From Cryptomeria japonica (lineage: Eukaryota; Streptophyta; Pinopsida; Cupressales; Cupressaceae), in contig NC_081408.1 in the NCBI RefSeq assembly GCF_030272615.1, forward strand, positions 407,695,889 to 407,759,888: a stretch of 64,000 bases of DNA, given 5' to 3'. This document shows positions 10,612-21,586 of the stretch, piece by piece. The translations under genes and the position numbers were made by a program. The notes below the pieces were generated by a model, which worked only from the letters and a program-made list of their open reading frames with translations, was not told where the DNA came from and did no database searches. The first letter of the stretch is position 1, and the number at the start of each line of letters is the position of its first letter.

Positions 10612-13524
10612 TTATCTGCACTTCTGAATGTGCTGCAAATAGCCTGCATCTTTGTAAGTTGTACCATTGAATATTGCATCCCTGGCTCTATTCTCGATCA
10701 CATAGAAGTTCTCGAACTGATCGATTGTGTCATTCATATCAAGAATATCCATCTTGGCAGCGACTTGGGCTGCACTAAGTAAAAACTTACACTCAGAAAT
10801 CCATACGGTCTTATCCTTAACTACACCTGCATCATCTACCAAACCGAGAACCCCATGCTGAAAAATTTGCTGGCACTCGTCAAATTCAGATTTCAACTCC
10901 TTTGTAAATTCATCATGTGTGACAAGAAAACCCTGAACCTTTTTCTTTACCTTTTCCCTAGTCGATGCATCTTGTAACAGCAGGTTGAGTCTATCTCAAA
11001 TTATGGTGTTAGAAACCATATTGTCCATGTTCATCTAATATACACCACATATTTTGTCCAATGCATTCTCCATGTTATCATATCTTTTACTCATCAATAC
11101 ACAAGCAGTATCAGCTCTGATTCTCTTCATCTCCTTCTTCAACTTCGTGTGCTCGTAAGCTAATTTTTCAAACTTCTTCTTCCAGTGGCTTCCTGAATCA
11201 GTAATCTGAGGGATTGGATGCCCACTCCTCTTAAGGGTTTCCTCATATAAGGCCTTATATTTATTTTTCTCTGCTATCTTACATTTCATCTGAGCCTTAT
11301 TGAATTTTGAGATATCAATACCTACGTCAGCAGTGACCATAGGATCTACCTCTCCAACTTTTAGGGTCATCATATGACCAAAGGCTTTATCCACATCTAT
11401 GATTTTTGGCCTTTTATTTGGGGGGTACAATGCCCATAAAAACATTGCCTGTTCATCTAGATCATATCTTGATCCAATGAATATATAACTAACCCCTTGG
11501 ACATCCAACTTGAAGTCCTTATTGTCTGCATGTAATAGACTATCAAAAATAAATGATGCACTCAAATCCCACCCTGGGAAAAGAATAATACCTGCTTCCA
11601 CTAGCACCTGCCTCCCTCTATGTGGGATCATTGTCTCCACTTCTGCATCAATATCAACCTTAAGCTTCTACAAAATTTCCTCCTCATTATCTTGTGTGAT
11701 ATTAGGCATTACTTCCCTCAGCTTCTTCCCTTTGTAGTGCTATAAGAAAGACTTAAACTCTTTAGACTTGATGAATTGATCATCTGAAACAAATGAAGTG
11801 TGCTTTGTCATCCTTTCATTTGTTTCTGCATTTAGCGCAATGCAGAGCTTATGCTGTGCTTCTAGCTCCTTCTCTTTCTTAGGTGCATAGAGCTTGGAAA
11901 CTATTTCATTCTCCCCTGAATCACTTTGCGTTGGCTCTCCCTCAATGTTTTATATTCTATTTCCTCTCTCCTCTAGTTTCTTCTCCAAGGTCTCCATAAC
12001 CTCTACAAGCTCCTCCACTTCCTTATTTTTACACATGGCCTCAAATTCATCCTTCTGATGAAGTTAATCTCCCAACCCTTATCTCTTCCTGCACATGTGG
12101 ATGTAGCCCTCAAGATCATAATTCATTCTGGATGTGTGTTGGAACAGGTTTTAATCATCCACCAGCTTCTTGTCAATAGCCTCGTATGCTCTAGTAGATA
12201 CCATTTTGAAATCCCAGAAATGAAGTGTGCCAGGGAGAAAGGCTTGCTTGTGTGCACCTCCGAATTGTTTGGCATTAGAGACACTTAATTTCCTTCCAAT
12301 TTCCAAAAAAGCAATCCTGTCTGGTGCAGGTTTTGGTAGCACATAGGGGTAACCTTCAAATCCATAGAACCGAACAAAGGTGAAATTTTGGCATGAGTAC
12401 CAATCACCCCAATTGTGATTAACCTTCAGATTTTTGTGCTCATGAGGCCTAAGAAACCTCTTTACATCCTCAGAAAATGATCCCTACAGAGGCTCACCAA
12501 AGAGCAAGAAAATTGGCTTAACAAAGAATTCTTCAAATTTGTTGTAATGGGAATTTACATATCTATAATCCCAAAGAGAAACCCATAATTAAACTAGTTA
12601 ATCCTATCCATTCTTCTCAACTATATTTACATTCAAACCCCCTATCCATAACCCTCTCAATCTCCCATAAAATAAAACAATGTGCATTAATAGCGAATAA
12701 TGCTTGAAGTGCTTGTCTGGATTTTATTCCAAGTTCAGGAAGCCTTCATGAAGTCTATCCATCAAGTATGAAGCAAAATCAAAAGCTCTAGGCTCATGTC
12801 TCTGAATATCTGCTGCTAAAACCAATGGTCCCATGTTTGCTACATCAAGAGCTTCAACTCCTACAACCTGACCACATGCCATATATGTATACTGTAAATA
12901 TTTCTTGAAAATTCTCATATCATAAGGAGGACCATCCTCCTCTATTAGCCTCCCCCTCTCTGCTTTGTGGATAGCGAGGTTCCAACCCTGGTATGTAGTA
13001 TCCATTTTTTTGTATTCCTCTTTTAAATCCACAAAAGCTAAGGGCACATTCACCTCAAGATCCACAGAAAAAACCTCCTAAATTGTGGCTACTGCAAAGT
13101 GAACTAAAATGGTCCCATCGGACAATAGAATGCACCGCTTTTTTGTATCATAATGTCTTACCAGAAGCTTCAATAAATCAATATTTACAAAGACATTAGG
13201 TACCACGAGTTTACCTAAACCGGTCCTCCACGGGTTCGAAATCGGCATGGGCTCATCCCTGTGGCAGTAATGGAAAAGAAACAACTTGTGCCCTCGCCTT
13301 GTTGTCCATACATCTCCAATTTCTCTATATCTGTCTTCTAGCTGGTCAGGAATAGACAAACCCACCTTCGCTCTATGTGACCTAGCTCCTGGAGAGCCCA
13401 TCTGATCTATCATATCTTGATTTAATTTCCTTCAAGCCTCACTGACTTCACCCTTTGATTTTTTTGACGTGCTACTGGATATTGCAATGACCTTCCGCTT
13501 CCCTTTTGAGCTTGACCCTTCCAT
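10612..13524 (-). pseudogene. LTR-encoded accessory protein, 970 codons, interrupted only by stops
   Basis: From ATG at 13524 to TAA at 10612 one frame runs through with no frameshift (2913 nt). About 14 nonsense codons interrupt it, most of them TAG or TAA. The N-terminus is Ser/Lys rich (MEGSSSKGKRK). A globular part follows with phrases such as GLGKLVVPNVFVNIDLLKLL, and a motif SLLMHIVLFYGRLRGLW near residues 240-260. Next comes a Glu/Lys-rich coiled-coil-like stretch (about residues 440-520), then a second globular part ending LQHIQKCR. I recognise no catalytic motif, zinc finger or signal peptide. It lies wholly inside the LTR in gag-pol sense, about 105 nt after the TATA box, so it would be the first ORF on the transcript. 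Function unknown. Confidence 0.75.
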
Positions 13525-13630
13525 CTCTGCAAATTCTTTGCTCTATGCTTAGCAACTCAAAATATTTCTCAATGAACACCTGATAACTTTTGTAATAACT
13601 TTGTGCAAAATGTCGTTGTGCAACACCAAC

Positions 13631-13637
13631 TATATAT
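13631..13637 (-). promoter_or_regulatory. TATA box of the gypsy 3' LTR
   Basis: On the minus strand the context is ggatatatagttgg. It is conserved in the other LTR and stands between the palindrome-rich U3 and the ORF start, the right place for the element's promoter. Confidence 0.55.
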
Positions 13638-13849
13638 CCCCAAGGAGTCTAATCTTGCACTTAATTACTACAATCTTGATGGATCTACTTCGTGTGGCAT
13701 CAGACCCACCCAATGGATGCATTTAATGAAAGCCATCTTGTCAGTTTTTTGCATCAAAACCTTCAACGGCTAATCGGCAAGACTTTTCTCGATGATTCAA
13801 TTGTTTGGCATCGTTTGTTATGACTTTACTTCTTTTTACCTTTTGATCG

Positions 13850-14730
13850 ACACAAGCTATCCTGATTGACTCATCGGGTCTCAGGATAGCGATTTTTCTC
13901 CTATCCCGATGGTTCATTTTATGTCCCTCTGATGCCTTGATGACCTCAACATTTCAATCAGCATTCTGACTAAGCTTCCTGCATTATCAACATAACTCAC
14001 CCCAAAGAACTCCTTGCAACTGACCATCTGCCATAACAATCCTATCGGGATTCGGCATAGCATAAAACTTCTCCTCCCGATGTCCCGATGAGTCTTCACT
14101 TCATGTTACTTTATCGGTATAATTCACACCGATATCCCCGCAGGCGCTTTTATCTTCATCGAGGGTCGGAATAGCCTTTTTCTATTCCTCTTGAAGTCCT
14201 GATGTTACTCCGTTGCACTTTTATGCTTTATACCTCCAAGTTTGCTTTATCGGTATAGGTAATACCGATGGTTTTGCCTTTTGATTCTCCATGTCATAGG
14301 GGATCGGCCTAACTATTTTTGCACTATCCCTATATGGTCTTTTTTTTTTATGGACTTGCCTTCAGTTCCCTTCAGTCATCGGGTATCGAGATAGATTTTT
14401 TTTATTATTTCTGATCTCTGGATGCTATAAGTCCATGATCTATGCTACCTTTTCATCGTTACAAGTTATACCGATAGCCTCATAGATTATCGGTATAGCA
14501 ATTTCTTACACTTTTCCAATAAGCCGATACATGCCGATAGAAAAACACCCTCCTTCCACCTCATCGGAACAAGCTATCCTGATGGTATGAATTTTCCAAG
14601 AGCATGCACCGTGCTGAATATTATTTAAGTGCTCCAATGAATCTGCCTTCTGATTTATCGGTATATGTCATGCCGATAATCCTTCTTTTGCTTGCCAATG
14701 TTGTTTCATCGGGACTACTTATGCCGATAA
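13850..14730. repeat. Cluster of imperfect palindromes (atcgg...ccgat) in U3 of the gypsy 3' LTR
   Basis: At least six pairs of inverted atcgg/ccgat half-sites with short centres: 14111-14134, 14247-14270, 14468-14498, 14562-14585, 14655-14680 and 14707-14730. More lone half-sites lie between, spaced by tens of bases. Half-sites resemble tatcggtat and ataccgata. The region is upstream of the TATA box on the element's strand, so an enhancer or protein-binding array is plausible. It is equally readable as RNA or DNA hairpins. Confidence 0.7.
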
Positions 14731-15054
14731 TTAAAATTTTGCAGTTTTGAAAAAATGAGCCATCCCCCATGAATAATAGTGATCCTAGCTATCCCACAAG
14801 GTCTAATACATACTGAAAAACAACCTTAGATTATACCATAATTATTTCTCCACTGATAAATGCTCCCATACTAGATTCCTTGTGCAGTCTATACTTAGTG
14901 CATGCCCTTAGTGTGCCCCAATGATACCTTGACACTCCTGAAACAACTAATCCTTAGAGAACTTTACTCATGCTAATAAGGTTCCTACACATGCTAACCC
15001 ACAGTAAATGCTCTCATAATAGCACATAAAATTTTGCAAAAATGTGTGCTAACA

Positions 15055-15290
15055 GTGGCTCTTTCTGGGGATGTATGTTCTTTCAAAGGACATAGCAATA
15101 TCCCAACTATCTCTGGAAAGCAGACCAAAAACAAAAAACAAAACAAAACAAAAATCAAAAGAAACTAAAATAACTATGATACAAAAATACTCACTACTCA
15201 TCAAGAGAAGAAATGCTTGAGATACTGAGCATGAACCAGGAACTCCTACACCCGACCATCAGTATCTTGCAAGTAATAAGAGTTTTCTCT
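15055..15290 (-). other. Gypsy 3' untranslated interior before the 3' LTR
   Basis: About 240 bp between the end of integrase and the LTR. The expected polypurine tract next to 15054 reads, in sense, ccccagaaagagccac. This is weak, so either it is decayed or I cannot pick it out. No ORF is recognised. Confidence 0.45.
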
Positions 15291-16500
15291 ACTTTTTTTC
15301 TAAAATAATGAAAGGTCTTAGCCAAAGCACATCAAACTTGCCATGCTTCCCTTTATCCTAATCCTTGGCATTCCATTTTAACACCCATTCTCCTTCCTCA
15401 AATGACCTATCACATGCTTTCTTATCATGTAAAGCCTTTACCATTTGCTATCTTTACAGATTTCTTTCTTGGGCTTCTTTTCTAAATTCATCCAACTCAA
15501 CCAACACCATCAATCTGCCCCCCATAAAGTTTACTTCTAAAAATTCCTCTGTAACAAATTTATAAACTGGGAGCAAATTATTCAAAGGTAATCGTGCTTC
15601 TTTTCCATTTACAAGCTCATATGGAGCAAATCCTGTGGACTTCTTAACTGTCACTCTGTCAGCCAATATTGCTAAGACCAATTTTCAATCCCAAGCCTTC
15701 TTATTATTACCCAACATCCTTTTGATAATCTTCAACAATTTTTTATTGCTAGATTCTGCTTGTCCATTTCCTTGGGGATGATAGGGTGATGAATAGGACA
15801 AAGTGATGCCATAATTTTCACAGAAATCAAAGAGCTAATTGGATCTGAAACACATCCCATTATCTACCACAATCTTTGAGGAACCCCAAATCTAGTCAAA
15901 ATGTTTTCCAAAAGAAACTTTATCACAACTTTGTTGGTAGCTTGTCTTGTGGGAATGACTTCAACCCACTTAGTAAAATAATCAGTAGCCACCAAAATCT
16001 ACTTATGCCCACCACTAGATTTATTTTCTATTTCTCCTATGAAGTGAATACCCCACATCTGGAATGGTTCCTCTGTATGCATGGGTCTGAGAGGAATGGC
16101 TCCATTATATTTGAGCTTCCCTGAAAACTTTTGACAAGCCTCACATTTTCTGATATAAGTATGACAATCCTTGAAAACTTGAGGCCAATAATAACCGGTA
16201 TTAATAATTTTATGAGCAGTGGTTTTAGCTAAGAAGTGGCCTCCACATACACCTTCATGTAAATCTTTTAAAACAACAGATGCCTGACACTCATCTAGAC
16301 ACAATAAAAGAACACCATCTCTATTTTTCCAGTATAGGTCTCCATTAAGTAATACATACCTAGATGTTTGAAGCTTTAAAGTTCTCTTCTGACTATCATT
16401 TAAGTTATCTGGATATTTCATGTATTTCAAGTAATATACAATATTTGTATACCAAGGACACCTCTCAATGCTAATTTGTACATCTTCCAACTCTACCTGA
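15290..16500 (-). pseudogene. Integrase of the gypsy element (degraded)
   Basis: On the minus strand an H2C2 zinc-binding part is clear: VCGGHFLAKTTAHK, then GYYWPQVFKDC and CEACQKF, about 16280-16130. The core begins PFQMWGIHFIGEI. In related elements the residue after GL/GI is the first catalytic Asp, and here it is His (near 16045). After a stop the sequence continues ILVATDYFTKWVEVIP. The C-terminal part has ADRVTVKKSTGFAPYELVNG (15681-15454), the usual end of plant gypsy integrases. Stops and frameshifts separate these pieces, so it is non-functional. Confidence 0.85.
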
Positions 16501-16973
16501 TTTACTTGTGCTGCTTCAAGATTGGATTCTGCCATCAATTTTACCAGACCCTGACCTCTTACCAACTTTGTGATTTGTAGATCAATATTGAAATCTTGGA
16601 TCTGGTTTATCCATCTGCATCTCCTTCTAGTAGTTTCTGATTGTCTAAAGATGTCTTTAACAACAACATTTGGTACATAGGCAATAACGATGGTACCAAC
16701 TAGATAGGGTCTAAAAGATTTCACAACTTTCACAAGAGCTTAGGCTTGTTTTTCATTTAAATCATAATTCAATTTGGATGCTTGCAATATTTTGCTAAAA
16801 AATGCCACTGGCTGTTCATGACCCTCATCATTGTTTTGTAACATGACAACAACAATAGTATGGAATGAGGCAAATGAAAAGACTTGAAAAGGTTTAGAGA
16901 AATCAAGTGATTTTAATACAGGGGGTTCCTTGATAGCTCTTTTGATATTTAAAAAAGGCTTCAAGAGCTTCAT
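16500..16973 (-). pseudogene. Native Ty3-type RNase H of the gypsy element (active site lost)
   Basis: The frame carries FSKPFQVFSFASFHTIVVVM and EQPVAFFSKILQASKLNYDL, the usual RNase H layout after Ty3 RT. The expected tDAS motif reads SFAS, so the first catalytic Asp is replaced by Phe. The later TDH-type position reads AYVPNVVVKD, also without the usual acidic residue. It links in frame to the H2C2 part of integrase. Together with the intact extra RNase H upstream of RT, this suggests the catalytic role had passed to the other domain. Confidence 0.75.
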
Positions 16974-18131
16974 TAGTCCATTTTATTTCAGCACCCTTTT
17001 TCAAAATTTTAGCAATAGGCTTTATGATTTTAAAGAAATTTGAAACAAATCTTCTTACAAAGTTGATTTGACCGAAAAAAGATTGAATTGCTTTAACAGT
17101 TTTTGGGATTTGAATTTTATCAATAGTAGCAATCCTTTCTAGATCAATTCTCACACCATCTTTTGAAACAATATTACCTAACAATTTTCCTTTAGTAACC
17201 CAAAAATGACATTTTTTAGGATTCAAAGATATGCCATATTCTAGTGCTCTAATAAAAATCTTTCCTAGTCATCACAATGATTTTATGCTTTTTTAGAATA
17301 AGCAGTCATATCATCCTGGTACACTACCAAGATATAATTAACCATACCCTCAAAGGCCGCATCCATAGCTCTCTGGAATGTAGCTCCTGCATTTGTCAGT
17401 CCAAAAGGCATCCTAGCATAGACATAGGTACCCCAAGGTGTAGTGAAAGCAGTTTTGAACTTTTCTGCTTCCCTAACCTTGACTTGATTATAGCCTAAGA
17501 AGCCATCCATCATGGATAACAATTCATTCCCTATGACTTTCTGCAAAAGAGCCTCCATGTTAGGTAAAGCATAGTTATCTTTCAAGGATGAAATGTTTAA
17601 ATTTCTTAAATCCACACACAACCTGATGTCACCGTTCTTTTTTCTGAGTGGGACCAAATTGGGTACCCATGTTGAGTGCCTTATAGGCTCAATAATACCA
17701 ACATTCCTCATTTTCATCAGCTCCTCCTTCATCTTAGGAGCCAAAGTAGGGTTTATCAGCCTTTGTTTTTGTCTGAAAGGTTTTGCATCAAGCTTCAAAG
17801 ATATCTCATGCTGGAACAAATCTTCCATGTATGCTTTAAGGTCATCATATGACCAAGCGAAGATGTGCCTATACTTCCTCAGCAAATTAATCAATTTTGT
17901 TCTGATTTTTGGTGTGATATTTTTTCCAATATACACTTCTCTTGCATTTCTTTCACTTCTTAAGTTTATTTTTTCAACATCCTCACATCCTCCTGAATTA
18001 GGTCTGAAATTCACTACATCTTTATCATCAAACATTCTTTCAAGCTCTATCAATCCTTTTGGAATTTTATTTGTTTTTAACTGCAATACCTCTTGCCCAA
18101 GTACAGTTTCTTTGCCATCCTTTTTCTCCAC
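16974..18131 (-). pseudogene. Reverse transcriptase of the gypsy element
   Basis: 17283-18131 holds the fingers and palm: WVPNLVPLRKKNGDIRLCVD, then MPFGLTNAGATFQRAMD, and the catalytic box as YQDD in LVVYQDDMTAYSKKA. Both Asp residues are present. The thumb/connection continues in another frame (17226-16974) with HFWVTKGKLLGNIVSKDGV and IQSFFGQINFVRRFV, so at least two frameshifts break the ORF. It is preceded in the same frame by the extra RNase H and protease, forming one polyprotein. Confidence 0.9.
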
Positions 18132-18149
18132 AAGTCCATTCCAATCAAT

Positions 18150-18845
18150 CCGCTAGTGCTCATACTGATCTTCACAAAATAAGAATTTCAGCAAATCCTT
18201 GTCATCATCAAAAACTTGCCAACTTTTTACATTGTCAGGCACTGACGATCTGGTTTTGATTTCTACTTGGGTAATATCATCCAAAGGGATGTCATTATGC
18301 TTGATAGCCATGTTAACCATGAAGTCTGCCCAAATATTATTTGATCTTTCAATCCAGTTGATGGAGAAAGCATCAAATAGTTCAATGCAATCCCAAACTT
18401 TGTTCCTGTAGTTTCTTAATTTTTCATTTTTTGCAGCAAATTTGCCTCTAACTTATGAAATGGATAATTCCGAATCACCATAAACCATTAGTAGCTTAAT
18501 GCCATGTTTATTTGCTAGTTTAAGTCCTAATAAGAGGGCCTCATATTCAACAACATTATTAGTACACTCAAATGTTAACAAGAAAGAGTATTTAAAAAAA
18601 AATTCATTAGGTGAAATAAGTACAACTCCTGCTTCATTTCCTTCCTTCCTGCAGGCACCATCAAAGTATAATTTCCAAATTAAATTTTCAATTTGTTTAA
18701 CTATTTGTGTAACTTTATTGATCTCTAAAGGTTTAGAAATACTTACCTGAAAGTTGTCCATATTAGAATGGCAAAAGCAAGTCACTTCATCAGGGTCAAC
18801 CTCTTCTATGAGGTATGGAGATCTTGGTTCTCTGTTTATCCTCAC
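18150..18845 (-). pseudogene. Extra (archaeal-type) RNase H between protease and RT
   Basis: It reads LYFDGACRKEGNEAGVVL, then NVVEYEALLLGLKLA, then LLMVYGDSELSIS. After one TAG it continues to ERSNNIWADFMVNMAI. The D, E, D and last D of the RNase H fold are all visible (FDG, EYEA, GDSE, WAD). It is in the same frame as protease upstream and RT downstream. Tat-type plant gypsy elements are known to carry a second RNase H of this kind. Its place before RT should be compared with the known Tat subgroups. Confidence in the domain is high; its exact lineage is open. Confidence 0.85.
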
Positions 18846-18887
18846 CGTTGTCCCTTCTACTAGAATAGTAGCATAGGATAGATCGAG

Positions 18888-19787
18888 CTAAACGTGATCG
18901 CCCACCAAATTTGACCATTGCCTAGACAACAACATTCCATAGTTGGCAGGAACTTGCACCACTGTGATATCTGTCTTATATGTGGTATCTAGGCAAGTTG
19001 GAAACTTGAACTCTACGTCTTTCATGATACCCACCACAGGTAAAGACCTATTGTCCATGGAATAACACTTACCATAAGGTGTGTCAACATGCATCCTGAG
19101 CTCTCTCATGACATCTTTAGGCATGTTGTTCACTGCTGCCTCTGAATCTATCATACAGTTCTTGACTATTTTATTGTTAATTAACAATGTCAAATAGAAT
19201 GGATCAACTTGTGTGAAGTTTTTTCTGATAGATGTGCCTAAGTAAATCACTAGAGGATCCTCTTTTAACTTAGAAGCATCTTTACTTAGATCACCAAAAC
19301 TTGATATGATTTTCAAGGTCTCATCCTTATATTCTGGAAATTTCATCACTACAAGCAAGGGCATAGAAATTTTTACCTGAGACAACGCTTGAGACATAAA
19401 ATTTCCACAGTTTGAAGAAGGCTTACTGATTTGTTTTTTCTCCACTGGCTTGACGAGCTTTGCCATTTCAATTTGTTTAGTCTTTTTCAGCTCTGTCCCT
19501 TTTTTGGCACCTGCATCCTTGCCCTTGGCTACATTATTTTTTGTTCCACCAGATTTTGTGACTTTGGCAAAAATACCTGTTGGCTTGCCCTGCTCATTGT
19601 CGACATTTATATTCCTCAGTTGATAATTGCTTTTCACTTGTTCTACAACTGCAATAGTGAAAGCTTTCTTTTCTTCTTCAGTCAGGTTTCTCAAAGAAGG
19701 CACTGCTTCCTCCTGAAACAATTTTCTCAAAGAGGGGATATCTTCATCATCATCAGAAAAACCTGTTGTATGCTATATTGAAAATTC
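18888..19787 (-). pseudogene. Protease region of the gypsy polyprotein
   Basis: A basic linker (KNNVAKGKDAGAKKGTELKK) precedes an aspartic protease domain. Its catalytic motif reads CMIDSEAAVNNMP where DSGA is usual, so Gly is changed to Glu. It ends PANYGMLLSRQWSNLVGDHV, typical of plant gypsy protease C-termini. The frame differs from gag upstream. That may be an old frameshift or the natural gag/pro junction, and one copy cannot tell them apart. Confidence 0.8.
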
Positions 19788-19937
19788 TCTCTTCTTTGAT
19801 GCACATCAGAATGTTTTTCTTCTTCAGATAAATCCTCATTTATTCCCTAATATGGATCAGATGAAAGGGCATTCATAGTTGGTTCATAATCCTCATTTTT
19901 ATCTTCCTCTTCTATCAAGCCTTGAGCAATCATACAC

Positions 19938-21586
19938 TATTCTACAACATGAGGCAAATTACATACATCACACCATGGATACTCATCTACAAAGTTTGTG
20001 GCTTTCTTTAATGGATCAAGAGTCTCTTTGTTTATGTTACATTTTACTGGCTTTCCATCCTTCCAATTTGTGTTATATGGCATGTCATGCAACCTTGGCT
20101 TATTGTAATTTATTTGCTTATTGTTTTTGTATGGTGACCTTTCATTAGGATTTTTCCTACCCTTTAGGTCTTTAAGCATGTCCATGATCTGAGTAAGATC
20201 ATCTTTCTTGGGAACCATGGAGTTGTACAACTTTGGATCATCTCTCTTAGCAACCTTCCCAGCCACCTTCCTGTTATTTTCAATAGTAGCAACTATCTTG
20301 AATGCTTGTTGTAAGGTATCAGGTCTATGAGACAAAATCTCATAATGGATTTTGCTATCAAAAGCACTCAAATAAAAGTTAATCAGAAATGAATCAATGG
20401 GTCTGACATCTCTGGGTATTCTATTTAATACTTTGTTAAATCTTTTATTAAATTCAGCAACTGATTCATTTTAATTCTTCCTTATACTTGTTAATTCATG
20501 GGATGCAAATGAAGGATCATTGTGATCTCCAAATTCTTCCAAGAACAACGTTATAAATTCCTGCCAGCTGCAAATATATCTATCAGGAAGGCTTCTATAC
20601 CATTCTCCTGCATCCTCTGTCAAAGATTGAACAAACAATTTCATGAATACATCTTCATGGGGAACCTCAAATTCTTCAATGATATTTTTTACATTAATTA
20701 CATGTTATTCTGCTGAATCAATTCCATTTCCTGAGAATTTGGGGATTGCTAATCTTAAATCATTAGTGATGTGATTTGGATAACCAACAATGCCAATGAA
20801 ATCCAACTGTCTATATCTTTCAATGATTAGAGGTTGTCTGCCAACATGATGATTTTTTTTATTGTTCATACTTCCTCTATTGAATCCACCATTGTTGCCA
20901 TAATTACCATTGTTCCTATTGTTTCCACCGCTACTATTATTGCCATTATTATTATCATTATTATTGTTCCTACCTCCACCATTTCCACTTCCATAATTGC
21001 CATTGTTACCTCTATTGTGTCCATTATTTTGATTGCTGCCATACCCATTATTTACTACATGGCCACCCGTATTTGTGTTATTCCAATTCCCATTATTTCC
21101 ATTCCAACTTCCATCCTCCTACCTTTCTTCACTTTGATCCCTATGCACATCCCTCCATCTTCTACTCTCATTTACCAACGAGTTATTATAAGTTACAAAA
21201 GGTTGGTCTATTCTTCTCATATGAGGGGGACTATACTTTGGAACTACTTGTCTACTTGTTTCACCCCTCTCTTCTTATACCTTGTTTGTCTTGGGGCTTG
21301 AAATATTATTTCTCTCTATTCCAAGTTTCTACAATACCCAATCCAGTTGCCTTTTAAGTGCCCTTGCCATCTTGGCATCATCTGTGTTCATATCAGCCAT
21401 TCTAAGAATAAGTTCATCCCACTGCTTTGCTTCCTATTCCTCAGCAGTTGTGATCTCATCACGGATATGTCTATTATCTTTTGCATTTATTTTGTAAAAA
21501 GGATTTTCCTCCCTATTCTCAGATTTGCTAGCAGATGAATAATCTTCCTCCCTACTAGGAAATCTCTTATATCCTTAAAACACCAT
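19938..21586 (-). pseudogene. Gag of the gypsy element, with an Asn/Gly-rich tract
   Basis: From ATG at 21586 to a TAG at 19938 in one frame (about 549 codons) with several internal stops. The N-terminal third leads into a low-complexity Asn/Gly tract (about 21110-20850: repeats such as GNNGNYG and NNNNDNNNGNN). The retrotransposon gag core follows: EDAGEWYRSLPDRYICSWQE, then FLINFYLSAFDSKIHYEIL. A C-terminal CDVCNLPH keeps part of a zinc-binding motif (CX2C and a His); the usual last Cys is not seen. The Asn/Gly tract explains the striking Ile/Ser ORF on the opposite strand. Confidence 0.85.

Larger units (their letters stand above)
9577..15054 (-). repeat. 3' LTR of the gypsy element (5478 bp)
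   Basis: Read on the minus strand it starts tgttagcac at 15054 and ends caaca at 9577. Parts in order: a U3 of about 1.4 kb with palindromes, a TATA box at 13631-13637, a 970-codon ORF, and about 1 kb of AT-rich sequence with an AATAAA. Relative to the other LTR it has lost 125 bp between tcattttat direct repeats (at 13914) and retains about 70 bp near 13545-13620 that the other copy lacks. Confidence 0.88.

Noticed and set aside
17593-18156. 187-codon plus-strand ORF
   Set aside because: Antisense shadow of gypsy RT.
20834-21301. 155-codon plus-strand ORF rich in Ile, Ser, Thr
   Set aside because: It is antisense to the Asn/Gly-rich tract of gypsy gag; the composition explains it fully.
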